This document shows positions 1 through 8,321 of a stretch of 19,292 bases of DNA, one piece after another. The position numbers and the translations under genes are program-made. The DNA lies in assembly GCF_003478505.1 (NCBI RefSeq), contig NZ_QUFI01000047.1:1-19292 (forward strand). The letters run 5' to 3'. The notes under the pieces were generated by a model that had not been told where the DNA came from, did not search any database, and was given only the letters and a program-made list of their open reading frames with translations. Numbering within the stretch: the stretch's first letter is position 1; every line of letters begins with the position of its first letter. Source of the stretch: Clostridium sp. AF27-2AA (lineage in GTDB: Bacteria; Bacillota; Clostridia; Lachnospirales; Lachnospiraceae).

Positions 1-40
1 GCCTGCTTCGGACCTTTCGCAACTATTCTTAAATTGAAAT

Positions 41-1975
41 TCACTGAATCTCCAGCATTTTCTGTTTGATCTTCTGCTCAATCTCCATGAAGCACTCGAT
101 CAAGATCGGGTTAAAGATTCCGCATTCACCGCCGAGGATCATCTCAATGGTACGCTCATGGGTGAAGCCCTTCTTGTAGGCTCGCTCGCTGATGAGGGCA
201 TCGTAGACATCCGCCAGGGATACGATCTGGGCGGAAATCGGGATCTCATCTCCCACCAGTCCGTCCGGGTACCCGCTGCCATCGTACCGCTCATGATGCC
301 AGCGGCAGATCTGATAGGCAATATGGATCAGCGGTTCCTCTTTATAGCGCTCCATCTTGCTCAGCATAGAGGCGCCGATCAGTGTATGTTTTTTCATCTC
401 ATTAAATTCTTCTACGGTCAGTCTTCCCGGCTTGTTCAGGATTTTTTCGTCAATCCCAATCTTTCCGATATCGTGGAAGGACGATGCAATAAAGATCATC
501 TGACACAGCTCCGGTGTCAGGCGGTATCTGTCGGTCTTTTTCAGGATTTCCTCCAGAAGCATCTCCGTCAGCACTTTGATATGAAGCACATGCAGTCCGC
601 TCTCACCGTTTCTGAATTCCACGATCTGGCTTAAGATTTCTATCATCATCTGATTGTTCTTTTCCTTCTCGTGGATCTGGTCGGACACAAGCGCAGTCAG
701 ACGGCGCTGCTTTGCGTATAGCTTTATGGTGTTAAATACCCGCTGGCGGACCACATGATTATCAAATGGTCTGCTGATATAGTCCGCTACTCCAAGCTGG
801 AACGCCCGGCGGATACAGGCGTCAGACTCCTCACTGGAAATCATGATGACCGGAATATCTTCAATCCACCGGTTCCGGTTCATGTACGTCAGTACCTCAA
901 AGCCGTCTATGACCGGCATGACAATATCAAGAAGAACCGCTGAAATTGCTTTTCCGTACTGCATCAAAAGCTCCAGGCACACCATTCCGTTCTCAGCTAC
1001 AATGATGTCAAAATCATCCTCCAGCATGGTGATCAGGATTTCCCGGTTCATCTCAGAATCATCTACTACAAGAATTTTCTGTTTATGGACATCTTTGCCG
1101 CCCGAATTCAGTCCGTGCCCCTCCCGTCCCATCACAACCTTATTTTTGTCGTTCTTTGCCTGATACATAAAATGATCTGCTCTGGCAACAGCAGCTTCAA
1201 TTTTTTCATTCTGGCAAAGGGTAGCGCCTACGCTGATGGAAATCTGCAGCTTCGTGTACCCCGGGATATTGGCCTCATGTACCCGCTGCTTAATTGTCTG
1301 AAGCTTTTTATGAAAAACCTCCTCCGTGACATCTGGCATCACGAGCAGAAATTCATCACCGCCAAACCGTACCAGGTAGTCTGATTTGCGCGTGTTCTTT
1401 CGGATCACATCTGCAACCGTATACAGAGTCATATCGCTTGCCTTATGTCCGTATGTATCATTATAGAGCTTAAAGTCGTCCAGATCAATCAGGGCAATTC
1501 CGGCAGTCCACTCAAGCGCTTTCATCTCATCCTCATAATAGCGGCGGTTATAAGCGTCCGTAATGACATCCTTGTAAAGTTTATCATCATAATGAACAAA
1601 CAGATCCACAAGCTTTTCATGGTTCAGCTGACCAAACGACCATTCATGATCCAGACGGCGGATAAGCTCCATCACATATTCTTTTCCGCCAATCTTAACA
1701 TAACGGGCGATCAGCTGGTAAAGGCTGCTGTCAAAAACTTCCAGCTTTCCGCGTTCCGTTCTGCTGATGGCTGCATTTGCAACTACGCAGTTCTGACAAT
1801 GCTGCTCCATCTCCGGGAAATTGCAGTCCCCGCACGTATCCTGATATTCTCTGCAGGACTCCCGGATATGGTCTGAATCTTCAACCGGGAACAGCCGTAC
1901 TGCATGAAACACCTTTTTGAAATTTTCTATTTCTTTTTCGGCCTGTCTGACCGTCATCTTTTCGTCTGCTGCCAT
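41..1975 (-). CDS. GGDEF / receiver / HD-GYP cyclic-di-GMP signalling protein
   Basis: This 644-residue protein should both make and degrade c-di-GMP. Residues about 135-285 form a GGDEF domain with an intact GGDEF motif (205-209) and an RxxD inhibitory site (R196, D199) five residues before it. Residues about 298-420 form a CheY-like receiver with an acidic pocket (D305, D306) and phospho-acceptor D350; the usual Lys of the K-P-F motif is Arg402. Residues about 440-640 form an HD-GYP phosphodiesterase with H501-D502, H530, HHExxDGxGYP (560-570) and D589. The N-terminus has five cysteines (C41, C48, C51, C60, C63) in a PAS-like region, perhaps a metal or redox site. No membrane segment is seen, so it is probably cytoplasmic. 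The receiver lying between the two catalytic domains is unusual. The ATG start at 1975 follows a purine-rich stretch; a promoter candidate lies at 2045-2073. Domain calls are firm; the signal sensed is unknown. Confidence 0.93.
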   Translation of the reverse strand: MAADEKMTVRQAEKEIENFKKVFHAVRLFPVEDSDHIRESCREYQDTCGDCNFPEMEQHCQNCVVANAAISRTERGKLEVFDSSLYQLIARYVKIGGKEYVMELIRRLDHEWSFGQLNHEKLVDLFVHYDDKLYKDVITDAYNRRYYEDEMKALEWTAGIALIDLDDFKLYNDTYGHKASDMTLYTVADVIRKNTRKSDYLVRFGGDEFLLVMPDVTEEVFHKKLQTIKQRVHEANIPGYTKLQISISVGATLCQNEKIEAAVARADHFMYQAKNDKNKVVMGREGHGLNSGGKDVHKQKILVVDDSEMNREILITMLEDDFDIIVAENGMVCLELLMQYGKAISAVLLDIVMPVIDGFEVLTYMNRNRWIEDIPVIMISSEESDACIRRAFQLGVADYISRPFDNHVVRQRVFNTIKLYAKQRRLTALVSDQIHEKEKNNQMMIEILSQIVEFRNGESGLHVLHIKVLTEMLLEEILKKTDRYRLTPELCQMIFIASSFHDIGKIGIDEKILNKPGRLTVEEFNEMKKHTLIGASMLSKMERYKEEPLIHIAYQICRWHHERYDGSGYPDGLVGDEIPISAQIVSLADVYDALISERAYKKGFTHERTIEMILGGECGIFNPILIECFMEIEQKIKQKMLEIQ

Positions 1976-2044
1976 ATGTGCTTCTCTTTCCTGTTTGCCG
2001 GATCTGCATCCATTATTTTTCTATTTGCGTTTCATAATACATCT

Positions 2045-2073
2045 ATGATACCATTTTATATGAAAAATAACAA
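2045..2073 (-). promoter_or_regulatory. Candidate sigma-A promoter of the GGDEF/HD-GYP gene
   Basis: Reading the minus strand, TTGTTA (2068-2073) and TATCAT (2045-2050) are separated by 17 nt. They match the -35 and -10 consensus at 4/6 and 5/6. The predicted start of transcription is about 65 nt upstream of the ATG. The 1976-2149 gap holds nothing else I can support; no clear terminator follows trpA, so read-through from trpBA is possible. Confidence 0.5.
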
Positions 2074-2149
2074 CTCGATAATCCGTCATATTCCGGCACA
2101 ATCTGGCAAATTGTATTGCCGTTCATACATTGTGCAGACCACAAACCGC

Positions 2150-2926
2150 TTATTTCCGATGAACCGCCTCGCACATATCCTTCACATAAGCTTTGACCTG
2201 ATCCGGCGCATCAGCGCCATACTCTTTACAGAGCTTTACGATAGCCGATCCCACAATGGCACCGTCGGAAAGTCCTGCCATCCGTGCAGCCTGATCCGGA
2301 GTAGAGATACCAAAGCCTACCGCGCACGGAATATCTTTTACTTTCTTTACCAGCTTCACCATAGCTCCGATATCGGTGGTGATCTCGCTCCGCATTCCTG
2401 TTACCCCGAGGGAAGATACACAGTAAACGAATCCGCTTGCCTCCTTCGCGATCATGCGGATACGGTCATGGGAGGTCGGCGCTATGAGGGAGATCAGATC
2501 CAGGCCATATTTACGGCAGACACAGTCAAACTCTTCCTTCTCTTCAAACGGAACATCCGGAAGGATCAGACCGTCCATGCCGATTTCCGCTGCCTTTTTC
2601 ACAAAACGCTCTGTCCCATAGGAGAAAACGACATTTGCGTAAGTCATGAATACCATCGGAATCTTTGTATTTTTCCGGATTTTCACAACCATATCAAATA
2701 TTTTATCGGTAGTGACACCGCCGGATAATGCGCGGATGTTTGCTTCCTGGATTACCGGACCTTCCGCAGTCGGATCCGAAAACGGAATGCCAAGCTCAAT
2801 TAAATCTGCGCCAGCCTCTTCCATGGCATAAACAATCTTTTCCGTTGCCTCTAAGGACGGATCTCCGCAGGTGATGAACGGGATAAATGCTTTTCCTTTT
2901 TCAAATGCCTTTGCGATATTACTCAT
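2150..2926 (-). CDS. trpA: Tryptophan synthase alpha chain
   Basis: The alpha subunit cleaves indole-3-glycerol phosphate to indole and glyceraldehyde-3-phosphate and channels indole to TrpB. The protein is 258 residues, usual for the family. The active-site signature is visible: ELGIPFSDP with catalytic E44, followed by T-A-E-G-P-V-I-Q. In Salmonella TrpA the second acid of this motif is Asp60; here it is Glu55. Phosphate-binding and loop regions are present (GFGIS near residue 205, and GSAIVK). It overlaps the end of trpB by 8 bp and has a GGGGAGG ribosome binding site 7 nt before the ATG, inside the end of trpB, so the two are translationally coupled. Regulation is shared with trpB through the upstream T-box. 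Confidence 0.96.
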   Translation of the reverse strand: MSNIAKAFEKGKAFIPFITCGDPSLEATEKIVYAMEEAGADLIELGIPFSDPTAEGPVIQEANIRALSGGVTTDKIFDMVVKIRKNTKIPMVFMTYANVVFSYGTERFVKKAAEIGMDGLILPDVPFEEKEEFDCVCRKYGLDLISLIAPTSHDRIRMIAKEASGFVYCVSSLGVTGMRSEITTDIGAMVKLVKKVKDIPCAVGFGISTPDQAARMAGLSDGAIVGSAIVKLCKEYGADAPDQVKAYVKDMCEAVHRK

Positions 2927-4103
2927 GTAAGTCCTCCCCTCTGTATCTCGCTACGGATACACAGTCTTTATCTCCTCTTCCGGATACGTTTACAACAATG
3001 ATCTTATCTTTTTTCATAGTCGGTGCCAGCTTCATGGCATACGCGATCGCGTGGGCGCTCTCGATAGCCGGGATGATTCCCTCAGTCCGTGACAGATACT
3101 CAAAGGCCTCCACAGCCTCTTCATCGGTAATGGCTACATACCGGGCACGCCCTGCGTCAAACAGTGCCGCGTGCTCCGGTCCGATACCCGGATAATCCAG
3201 TCCGGCAGAGATGGAATATACCGGAGCGATCTGACCGTATTCATCCTGGCAGAAGTAGGATTTCATGCCATGGAAGATACCAAGGCGGCCGGTGGCAATG
3301 GTAGCGGCCGTCTCCGCGGTGTTGACGCCCCGTCCTGCTGCCTCACAGCCGATCAGCTGTACCTCCTTGTCTTCAATGAAGTTATAGAAGGCACCGATGG
3401 CATTGGAACCGCCGCCTACACAAGCCAGCACGGCATCCGGAAGCCTGCCTTCCTTCTCAATCATCTGCGCCTTGATCTCTTTGGAGATAACAGACTGGAA
3501 ATCTCTTACGATGGTCGGGAAGGGATGCGGTCCCATGCAGGATCCCAGTACATAGTGGGTATCCTCAATGCGGTTGGTCCACTCCCTCATAGTCTCAGAT
3601 ACAGCGTCCTTTAAGGTTCCGGTTCCGGAGGTTACGGCATGTACCCTGGCTCCCAGAAGGCGCATCCGGTATACGTTTAATGCCTGACGTTCGGTATCTT
3701 CCTTTCCCATAAAGACCTCACATTCCATTCCCATGAGGGCTGCTACCGTTGCGGTAGCCACGCCATGCTGTCCGGCTCCGGTCTCGGCAATCACTCTGGT
3801 CTTTCCCATTTTCTTTGCCAGGAGCATCTGACCGATAACGTTGTTGATCTTGTGGGCACCGGTGTGGTTCAGATCCTCACGCTTTAAGTAGATTTTTGCT
3901 CCGCCCAGATCCTTTGTCATACGCTCCGCATAGTAAAGTCGGGACGGTCTGCCCGCATATTCATTGAGCAGCGCCGTCAGCTCCCGGTTAAATTCCGGGT
4001 CATCCTTATAACGGTTATATGCTTCTTCCAGTTCGATCACTGCATTCATTAGAGTTTCCGGAATGTACTGACCTCCATGAATTCCAAATCTGCCTTTGCT
4101 CAT
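2919..4103 (-). CDS. trpB: Tryptophan synthase beta chain
   Basis: The PLP-dependent beta subunit condenses indole with L-serine to give tryptophan. The protein is 394 residues, normal for the TrpB1 type. Visible signatures are the PLP lysine in HTGAHKINN (K85), the catalytic glutamate in AETGAGQHG (E107) and the PLP-phosphate loop GGGSN (230-234). The ATG is preceded by GAGGAGG at 7 nt. It is the first gene after a tryptophan T-box leader, and trpA follows with an 8-bp overlap. No other trp biosynthetic gene is in the window, so trpEGDCF must lie elsewhere or be absent. If they are absent, trpBA would serve indole salvage; that part is inference. Confidence 0.97.
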   Translation of the reverse strand: MSKGRFGIHGGQYIPETLMNAVIELEEAYNRYKDDPEFNRELTALLNEYAGRPSRLYYAERMTKDLGGAKIYLKREDLNHTGAHKINNVIGQMLLAKKMGKTRVIAETGAGQHGVATATVAALMGMECEVFMGKEDTERQALNVYRMRLLGARVHAVTSGTGTLKDAVSETMREWTNRIEDTHYVLGSCMGPHPFPTIVRDFQSVISKEIKAQMIEKEGRLPDAVLACVGGGSNAIGAFYNFIEDKEVQLIGCEAAGRGVNTAETAATIATGRLGIFHGMKSYFCQDEYGQIAPVYSISAGLDYPGIGPEHAALFDAGRARYVAITDEEAVEAFEYLSRTEGIIPAIESAHAIAYAMKLAPTMKKDKIIVVNVSGRGDKDCVSVARYRGEDLHE

Positions 4104-4139
4104 AGTGTTTCCTCCTCATAGTTGAATTTTCCCGAAAGA

Positions 4140-4482
4140 AAATGAAAAATCCCGGCATAACGTTTTCACGCCATGCCGGGACGAATGTGATCGTGGTGCC
4201 ACCCGATTTTTACAGAAAAGAAAAAGCAGATATCCCACATCGGAATATCTGCCACCAAGCTGTCTCATATCCAGGTACGGAAAACTGTAACTCCTGTTTT
4301 CGATACCCGTATCCATTAACGCTGGAACACGGCCTCAGCTACTTACAAAGCGTTCGCCTGGCGTCTCACAAACCCATTCCAAAAGAAGCTTCATGCTGCC
4401 TTCCACCAACCGGCAGCTCTCTGTGATGTCACCTCAGATGTACTCTCTTTGATCATCGACTTTCGAATGTTTATTTGACTGG
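4140..4482 (-). promoter_or_regulatory. Trp-specific T-box leader of trpBA
   Basis: This is a T-box riboswitch: uncharged tRNA-Trp should stabilise an antiterminator and allow transcription of trpBA. On the minus strand the conserved T-box GGGTGGCACCACG lies at 4192-4204. The Stem I region (about 4330-4460) has the AGAGAG...GGTGGAAG type of sequence. The likely specifier codon is TGG (Trp) at 4374-4376, in the context GGAATGGGTTT. A further hairpin with GCAGATAT arms lies at about 4226-4254 (Stem III). An intrinsic terminator follows at 4141-4180. The match between the UGG specifier and the downstream gene supports the call. Confidence 0.93.
4141..4180 (-). terminator. T-box-controlled attenuator upstream of trpB
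   Basis: On the minus strand CCCGGCATGGCG and CGTTATGCCGGG form a GC-rich stem (4151-4180) followed by ATTTTTCATT. Its 5' arm begins shortly after the T-box sequence, as expected for a terminator that competes with the antiterminator. The stop-to-start context leaves about 37 nt to the trpB ATG. Confidence 0.9.
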
Positions 4483-4486
4483 TTTT

Positions 4487-4515
4487 AAATTAGCACAGAG
4501 TAAAGAATCTGTCAA
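4487..4515 (-). promoter_or_regulatory. trpBA leader promoter
   Basis: A perfect TTGACA (-35) lies at 4510-4515 and an AT-rich -10 at 4487-4494. The -10 can be read as TAATTT with a 17-nt spacer, or as an extended TGTGCTAAT. The TGA stop codon of the upstream MFS gene lies inside the TTGACA hexamer. The transcript would start just before the T-box Stem I. Confidence 0.7.
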
Positions 4516-5699
4516 CTGCTAATTTTATCTTTTTTTGTTTCAAACTTCGCTCCGGTCAAAAGCAAAACCGGAAAAATCAAAGCTGCCAGAATTCCTATCT
4601 TTAAATTTCCCTTACACATTCCGGATACCATTCCAACCAGAGTCGGGCCTCCTGAGCAGCCGATATCCCCTCCTAAAGCCAGAAGCGCAAACAAAGCAGT
4701 TCCTCCTGCCGGCAGCGCCTTTGATGCTCTGGAAAAGGTTCCGGGCCACATGATTCCAACAGACAGACCGCACAGAGCGCATCCAGCCAGACTTAAAACC
4801 GGAACCGGCATAAATACCAGGCACAGATAGGATAAGATACACAGCACGCTGCTAACAGCCATGAAACGATCCAGATTTATTTTTTCTCCATAGTTCCCAT
4901 AAAAAGCGCGGGAAGCTCCCATCAGGACAGCAAATGCCATAGGTCCCGCCAGGTCTCCTGCTGTTTTAGATATTCCAAGTCCTTTTTCCGCAAACAGAGA
5001 TGCCCACTGGCTGACAGACTGCTCACTGGCACCCGCGCAGATCATCATCACAAATAAAAGCCAGAAGGTACGGTTTTGAAAAAGCGTTCCTATGGTCATT
5101 CCCTCTTCTCCTTCCGGAAGTACCGGCGCAATGGGAACTCTGGTAAAGACCAGGGCGTTCAGAATGGGGATCACAGCCCATAAAACCGCCAGAAGTTTCC
5201 AGTTTTCAATCCCTGCAAGTTTGAAAAAAATGCTTGAGAAAAGTACCACACCAACATGTCCCCAGCAATAAAAAGAATGCAGCATACTCATGGCCTTTTC
5301 TTTGTGTGTGGAGGGACAAGCCTCCACAACAGGGCTTACCAGCACCTCCAGAAGTCCGCCTCCCACAGCGTAAACAATGACCGAAATCAGGATTCCGGCA
5401 AATGGGTGTCCCATCCACTCTGGCAATACCGTCAGGCAGATCAGGCCCAGGGCTGACAAAATATGTGCCAGAACCATAGACGCCTGATATCCCATCCGGT
5501 CTACAAAAGCAACAGAAAGCAGGTCTGTCAGAAGCTGAATTCCAAAATTAAACGTCACCAGCAGAGTAATCTGCTGCAGCGGAATGTGATACGTACGCTG
5601 AAAGGTCAGAAATAAAAGCGGCACAAAGTTATTTACAATGGCCTGGACAATGTAACCAGTAAAGCAGGCCCGCATGGTGCAGTCATAAGAATATTTCAT
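4512..5699 (-). CDS. MFS transporter
   Basis: This is a 395-residue integral membrane protein with about 12 hydrophobic segments, typical in length for a major facilitator. Sequence cues are the loop after the second helix (FVDRMGYQAS, near residue 65), the central hydrophilic loop around residues 195-210 (VLPEGEEGM), and glycine-rich helices in the second half. It has some resemblance to the FucP/sugar-type MFS branch, but the substrate cannot be told from the sequence. It is divergent from an AraC-family regulator, which probably controls it. The start follows AAGGAG at 9 nt. Its stop codon lies within the -35 box of the next transcription unit. A role in sugar or drug export or import is only inferred. 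Confidence 0.88.
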   Translation of the reverse strand: MKYSYDCTMRACFTGYIVQAIVNNFVPLLFLTFQRTYHIPLQQITLLVTFNFGIQLLTDLLSVAFVDRMGYQASMVLAHILSALGLICLTVLPEWMGHPFAGILISVIVYAVGGGLLEVLVSPVVEACPSTHKEKAMSMLHSFYCWGHVGVVLFSSIFFKLAGIENWKLLAVLWAVIPILNALVFTRVPIAPVLPEGEEGMTIGTLFQNRTFWLLFVMMICAGASEQSVSQWASLFAEKGLGISKTAGDLAGPMAFAVLMGASRAFYGNYGEKINLDRFMAVSSVLCILSYLCLVFMPVPVLSLAGCALCGLSVGIMWPGTFSRASKALPAGGTALFALLALGGDIGCSGGPTLVGMVSGMCKGNLKIGILAALIFPVLLLTGAKFETKKDKISS

Positions 5700-5725
5700 A
5701 TTCCGTTTCTCCTTTTTATGTTCTA

Positions 5726-5773
5726 CATTGGATTATATCGTAATATTTAAAATATTCATTGGATAAAATCATA
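5726..5773. repeat. Two 17-bp direct repeats, candidate AraC-type operator
   Basis: Two copies reading CATTGGATwAwATCrTA start at 5726 and 5757 and agree at 14 of 17 positions. Their 31-bp period equals about three helical turns, the arrangement often bound by AraC-family dimers. The first overlaps the MFS -10 and the second overlaps the regulator's own -35. This suggests that the AraC protein activates or represses MFS and regulates itself; the binding is inferred. Confidence 0.55.
5732..5737 (-). promoter_or_regulatory. Candidate -10 of the MFS gene
   Basis: A perfect TATAAT reads on the minus strand about 33 nt upstream of the MFS ATG. No good -35 is seen at 16-18 nt, which fits a promoter that depends on an activator. 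It overlaps the proximal copy of the direct repeat described separately. Confidence 0.5.
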
Positions 5774-5788
5774 TATTTATTGTATAAT
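5759..5788 (+). promoter_or_regulatory. Promoter of the AraC-family regulator
   Basis: TTGGAT (5759-5764) and a perfect TATAAT (5783-5788) are separated by 18 nt on the plus strand. Transcription would begin about 70 nt before the chosen ATG at 5865. Confidence 0.6.
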
Positions 5789-5864
5789 ATCACACAACAA
5801 ATGTATGTAAGCCAACAAGTCAATGACAGCATCCATAATCAATAACCTATGGAAGGAGCCCTTT

Positions 5865-6755
5865 ATGATATCTTCATGCAAAACAGTAATCCAGACAGAC
5901 GAATTCTTCCGTGAAACCAGCCCGCACGGAAATCTCCAGTATCCTTTTGCCTTCTATCTCGAAGATATCTGGGATTTTGACTTTCACCGGATGGACTGGC
6001 ACTGGCATCCGGAGCTTGAGTTTCTTGTGGTTCAGAAAGGCACCATTCACTGTTCAGTCGGAATCCGGCAATTTGATCTGGAACAGGGATATGGCCTGTT
6101 TATCAATCGCAGTATTCTTCACCGGTTTGAAGCAGACAATCATGCCATTATCCCCAACATTGTGTTTTCTCCTGTTTTTCTCGCCGCCGAGCAGACTGGG
6201 ATTTATCAAGATTTCATTCACCCTCTTGTAAATGCTGCAATTCCTTTTCAGATATTTTCTCCGGAAGTTTCATGGCAAAAGAACATACTGGACAATCTGG
6301 ATTCTGTTTTTGAACTTCAGAAACAGCCGTCTTCATCCAGGCTTCTGACTATAAGCCTTCTTTTTCATTTATGGAATACTCTGTTTGAACATTTACAGGA
6401 TATATCCGGAACTTCTGTCAGACGCACAGACATGGCCCAGACAAAACTGCAGCTCATGATGCAGTACATACAGGATCACTTTCGTGAGCCCCTCTCCCTG
6501 GACGAGATATCCGCGTCAGCTTCCGTAAGCAAAAGCAGAGCGCTTCAGATTTTTCAGGACTATATTCAGGTTTCTCCCATTGCCTATCTGATCTCCTACC
6601 GGCTGCAGCACGCGGCTTTTCTGCTCTCAGAAACAGAAAAACCCATTTCCTCCATTGCGGAAGAAACAGGTTTTTCTGATTCCGGTTATTTTTGCCGGAC
6701 ATGGAAAAAGCATTACGGTATGACGCCGAAGGAATATCGAGATTCACACCGGTAA
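5865..6755 (+). CDS. AraC-family transcriptional regulator
   Basis: This is a 296-residue DNA-binding regulator. The N-terminal half is a cupin-like effector domain with the pattern HWHPELEF (46-53) and a later FINRSILHRF. The C-terminal hundred residues hold the AraC double helix-turn-helix: first helix set around SLDEISASASVSKSRALQIF, second around SSIAEETGFSDSGYFCRTWK, with the family ending GMTPKEYR. I chose the ATG at 5865 because GGAAGGAG lies 6 nt before it; an ATG 14 codons upstream has no such site. It is divergent from the MFS gene, its likely target. It converges on the aldolase gene with 3 bp between stop codons and no visible terminator. The inducer is unknown, possibly a sugar. 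Confidence 0.92.
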   Translation: MISSCKTVIQTDEFFRETSPHGNLQYPFAFYLEDIWDFDFHRMDWHWHPELEFLVVQKGTIHCSVGIRQFDLEQGYGLFINRSILHRFEADNHAIIPNIVFSPVFLAAEQTGIYQDFIHPLVNAAIPFQIFSPEVSWQKNILDNLDSVFELQKQPSSSRLLTISLLFHLWNTLFEHLQDISGTSVRRTDMAQTKLQLMMQYIQDHFREPLSLDEISASASVSKSRALQIFQDYIQVSPIAYLISYRLQHAAFLLSETEKPISSIAEETGFSDSGYFCRTWKKHYGMTPKEYRDSHR

Positions 6756-6758
6756 ACT

Positions 6759-7412
6759 TTACTCTCCAAATACAGCCTTGTAGTCTGCCTGGAATTTTGC
6801 AATACCCTGATCAGTCAGCGGGTGCTTGGTCATCTGCTCTAATACCTTGTACGGTACGGTTGCGATGTCAGCGCCAGCCTTTGCACAGTCAATGACATGG
6901 ATCGGGTTACGGATGCTTGCCGCGATGATCTCAGTCTGGATGTCATGCATCATGAAGATCTCGGTGATCTCGTTGATCAGATCAATACCCGGCATAGAGA
7001 TGTCGTCCAGTCTGCCCAGGAACGGGGAAACGTAGGTTGCGCCTGCTCTTGCAGCCAAGAGTGCCTGTGCTGCGGAGAAGATCAGGGTTACGTTGGTCTT
7101 GATGCCCTCTGCATGCAGAACCTTAACAGCCTTTAAGCCCTCTACGGTCATCGGGATCTTAACAACCATATTCAGATGGATGGCTGCGATCTCACGGCCC
7201 TCTTTGATCATGCCCTCTGCGTCGGTGGTGGTAGCCTTTACCTCACCGCTGATCGGTCCGTCTACGATGGAAGCGATTTCTGCGATAACCTGATTAAAGT
7301 CACGGCCCTCTTTTGCGATCAGGGACGGGTTGGTGGTAACGCCACAGATAATGCCCATGTCGTTTGCTTTGCGGATCTCATCTACATTTGCGGTATCTAC
7401 GAAAAATTTCAT
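6759..7412 (-). CDS. Transaldolase / fructose-6-phosphate aldolase-type protein
   Basis: This 217-residue protein belongs to the short (TalC/FSA, MipB-like) transaldolase family. It has the expected start MKFFVDTAN, the strand motif GVTTNPSLI (24-32), the Schiff-base lysine in VVKIPM (K85), [19 protein letters not shown] and the SPFLGRLDD loop. Members act either as transaldolases in the pentose phosphate pathway or as fructose-6-phosphate aldolases; sequence alone does not decide. Next to a ribulose-5-phosphate epimerase and a sugar kinase, a transaldolase role in pentose use is likely. The start follows AAGGGGG. A separate promoter precedes it, so it can be expressed apart from the kinase and epimerase. 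Confidence 0.93.
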   Translation of the reverse strand: MKFFVDTANVDEIRKANDMGIICGVTTNPSLIAKEGRDFNQVIAEIASIVDGPISGEVKATTTDAEGMIKEGREIAAIHLNMVVKIPMTVEGLKAVKVLHAEGIKTNVTLIFSAAQALLAARAGATYVSPFLGRLDDISMPGIDLINEITEIFMMHDIQTEIIAASIRNPIHVIDCAKAGADIATVPYKVLEQMTKHPLTDQGIAKFQADYKAVFGE

Positions 7413-7450
7413 GATTTAAAATTCCCCCTTGGATTAATTATTCTATGGAA

Positions 7451-7479
7451 ATTGTAAGCCCTGTCTACATATTTTGCAA
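7451..7479 (-). promoter_or_regulatory. Promoter of the transaldolase-type gene
   Basis: On the minus strand TTGCAA (7474-7479) and TACAAT (7451-7456) are 17 nt apart, matching the consensus at 4/6 and 5/6. The transcript would carry a leader of about 30 nt with the AAGGGGG ribosome binding site. The word TGTGACA (7506-7512) lies just upstream and recurs upstream of the kinase gene. Confidence 0.6.
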
Positions 7480-7537
7480 ACAGATTTTACTTTTTCACAC
7501 AATTTTGTCACAGTTCATACAACTGCAACGGATTTTG

Positions 7538-8233
7538 TTACTTGTTCTGTCCGTAGTATGCGTTCGGGCCATGCTTTCTTAAGAAATGCTTGTCCTGCAT
7601 ACACTGCGGTGTGCGGTTGTCCGCGTTCGGATTGATGAGCTCGGTCATGAAGTTCATCTTGGCAACCTCCTCCAGAACCACTGCGTTGTGAACAGCCTCT
7701 GCCGCATTCTTACCCCAGGTGAACGGGCCATGGTTCTTGCAGAGCACAGCCGGAACATATATCGGGTTTTTGCCCTTGAACGTCTCTACAATGACAAGAC
7801 CGGTGTTCTTCTCATAGCCTTCCTCAATCTCCTCTGCAGTTAAGTTTCTTGCGCACGGAATCTCGCCGTAAAAGTAATCAGCGTGAGTAGTTCCGTAGCA
7901 CGGAAGGCCTCTGCCCGCCTGCGCCCATGCGGTTGCGTGCGGAGAATGGGTGTGAACAATGCCGCCAATCTCCGGGAATGCCTTATAAAGCTCCACGTGA
8001 GTCGGAGTATCGGAAGACGGGTTCATGGTTCCCTCTACCCGGTTTCCGTTCAAATCCATGACAACCATATCCTCCGGTTTTAACAGATCATAATCCACAC
8101 CGCTCGGCTTGATCACGAACAGGCCGCTCTCCCGGTCAATTCCGCTGACGTTACCCCAGGTGTAGGTAATCAGGCCGCGCCTCGGCAGCTCCATATTTGC
8201 TTCATATACCTGCTGTTTTAATGCTTCCAGCAT
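7538..8233 (-). CDS. araD: L-ribulose-5-phosphate 4-epimerase
   Basis: This class II aldolase-fold enzyme interconverts L-ribulose-5-phosphate and D-xylulose-5-phosphate by a retro-aldol route. The protein is 231 residues, the same size as the E. coli enzyme. Zinc ligands expected from AraD are visible: H94 and H96 in [10 protein letters not shown], and H168 in CKNHGP. The catalytic D119 (THADY) and the C-terminal Tyr226/227 are also present, as are the phosphate-binding SSDTPTH (73-79) and KPSG. The paralogs SgbE and UlaF share these residues, so the sugar is set by context. The kinase gene lies 88 bp upstream, and AGGGAGGA precedes the ATG. A strong hairpin sits in the gap between the two genes. 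Confidence 0.93.
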   Translation of the reverse strand: MLEALKQQVYEANMELPRRGLITYTWGNVSGIDRESGLFVIKPSGVDYDLLKPEDMVVMDLNGNRVEGTMNPSSDTPTHVELYKAFPEIGGIVHTHSPHATAWAQAGRGLPCYGTTHADYFYGEIPCARNLTAEEIEEGYEKNTGLVIVETFKGKNPIYVPAVLCKNHGPFTWGKNAAEAVHNAVVLEEVAKMNFMTELINPNADNRTPQCMQDKHFLRKHGPNAYYGQNK

Positions 8234-8270
8234 ACTGCGATTCCTCCCTTATTTCTGTTTTATTTCAGCA

Positions 8271-8313
8271 GCGCCGCGGATGTCCTGGTCAGTTCCACTT
8301 TCATCCGCAGCAC
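8271..8313 (-). other. Intercistronic hairpin between kinase and araD
   Basis: On the minus strand GTGCTGCGGATG and CATCCGCGGCGC pair over 12 positions, two of them G-U, with a loop of about 19 nt. No U-tract follows, so it is not a typical intrinsic terminator in the sense direction. It may protect or process the mRNA, setting different kinase and epimerase levels. The function is inferred. Confidence 0.5.
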
Positions 8314-8321
8314 ACAGTTTT

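Noticed and set aside
2100..2149. GGCAA/TTGCC inverted repeat after trpA as a terminator
   Set aside because: The stem is only 5 bp and has no T-tract.
1904..2728. Plus-strand open frame of 274 codons
   Set aside because: It lies antisense to trpA and the start of the GGDEF gene, has no family features and no ribosome binding site; it is a shadow frame.
5823..5864. Upstream ATG of the AraC-family gene
   Set aside because: No ribosome binding site precedes it, whereas GGAAGGAG lies 6 nt before the ATG at 5865.
7453..7466. Catabolite-repression (cre) like sequence TGTAAGCCCTGTCT in the transaldolase promoter
   Set aside because: It differs from the cre consensus at the conserved central CG and at the last base, so support is too weak.
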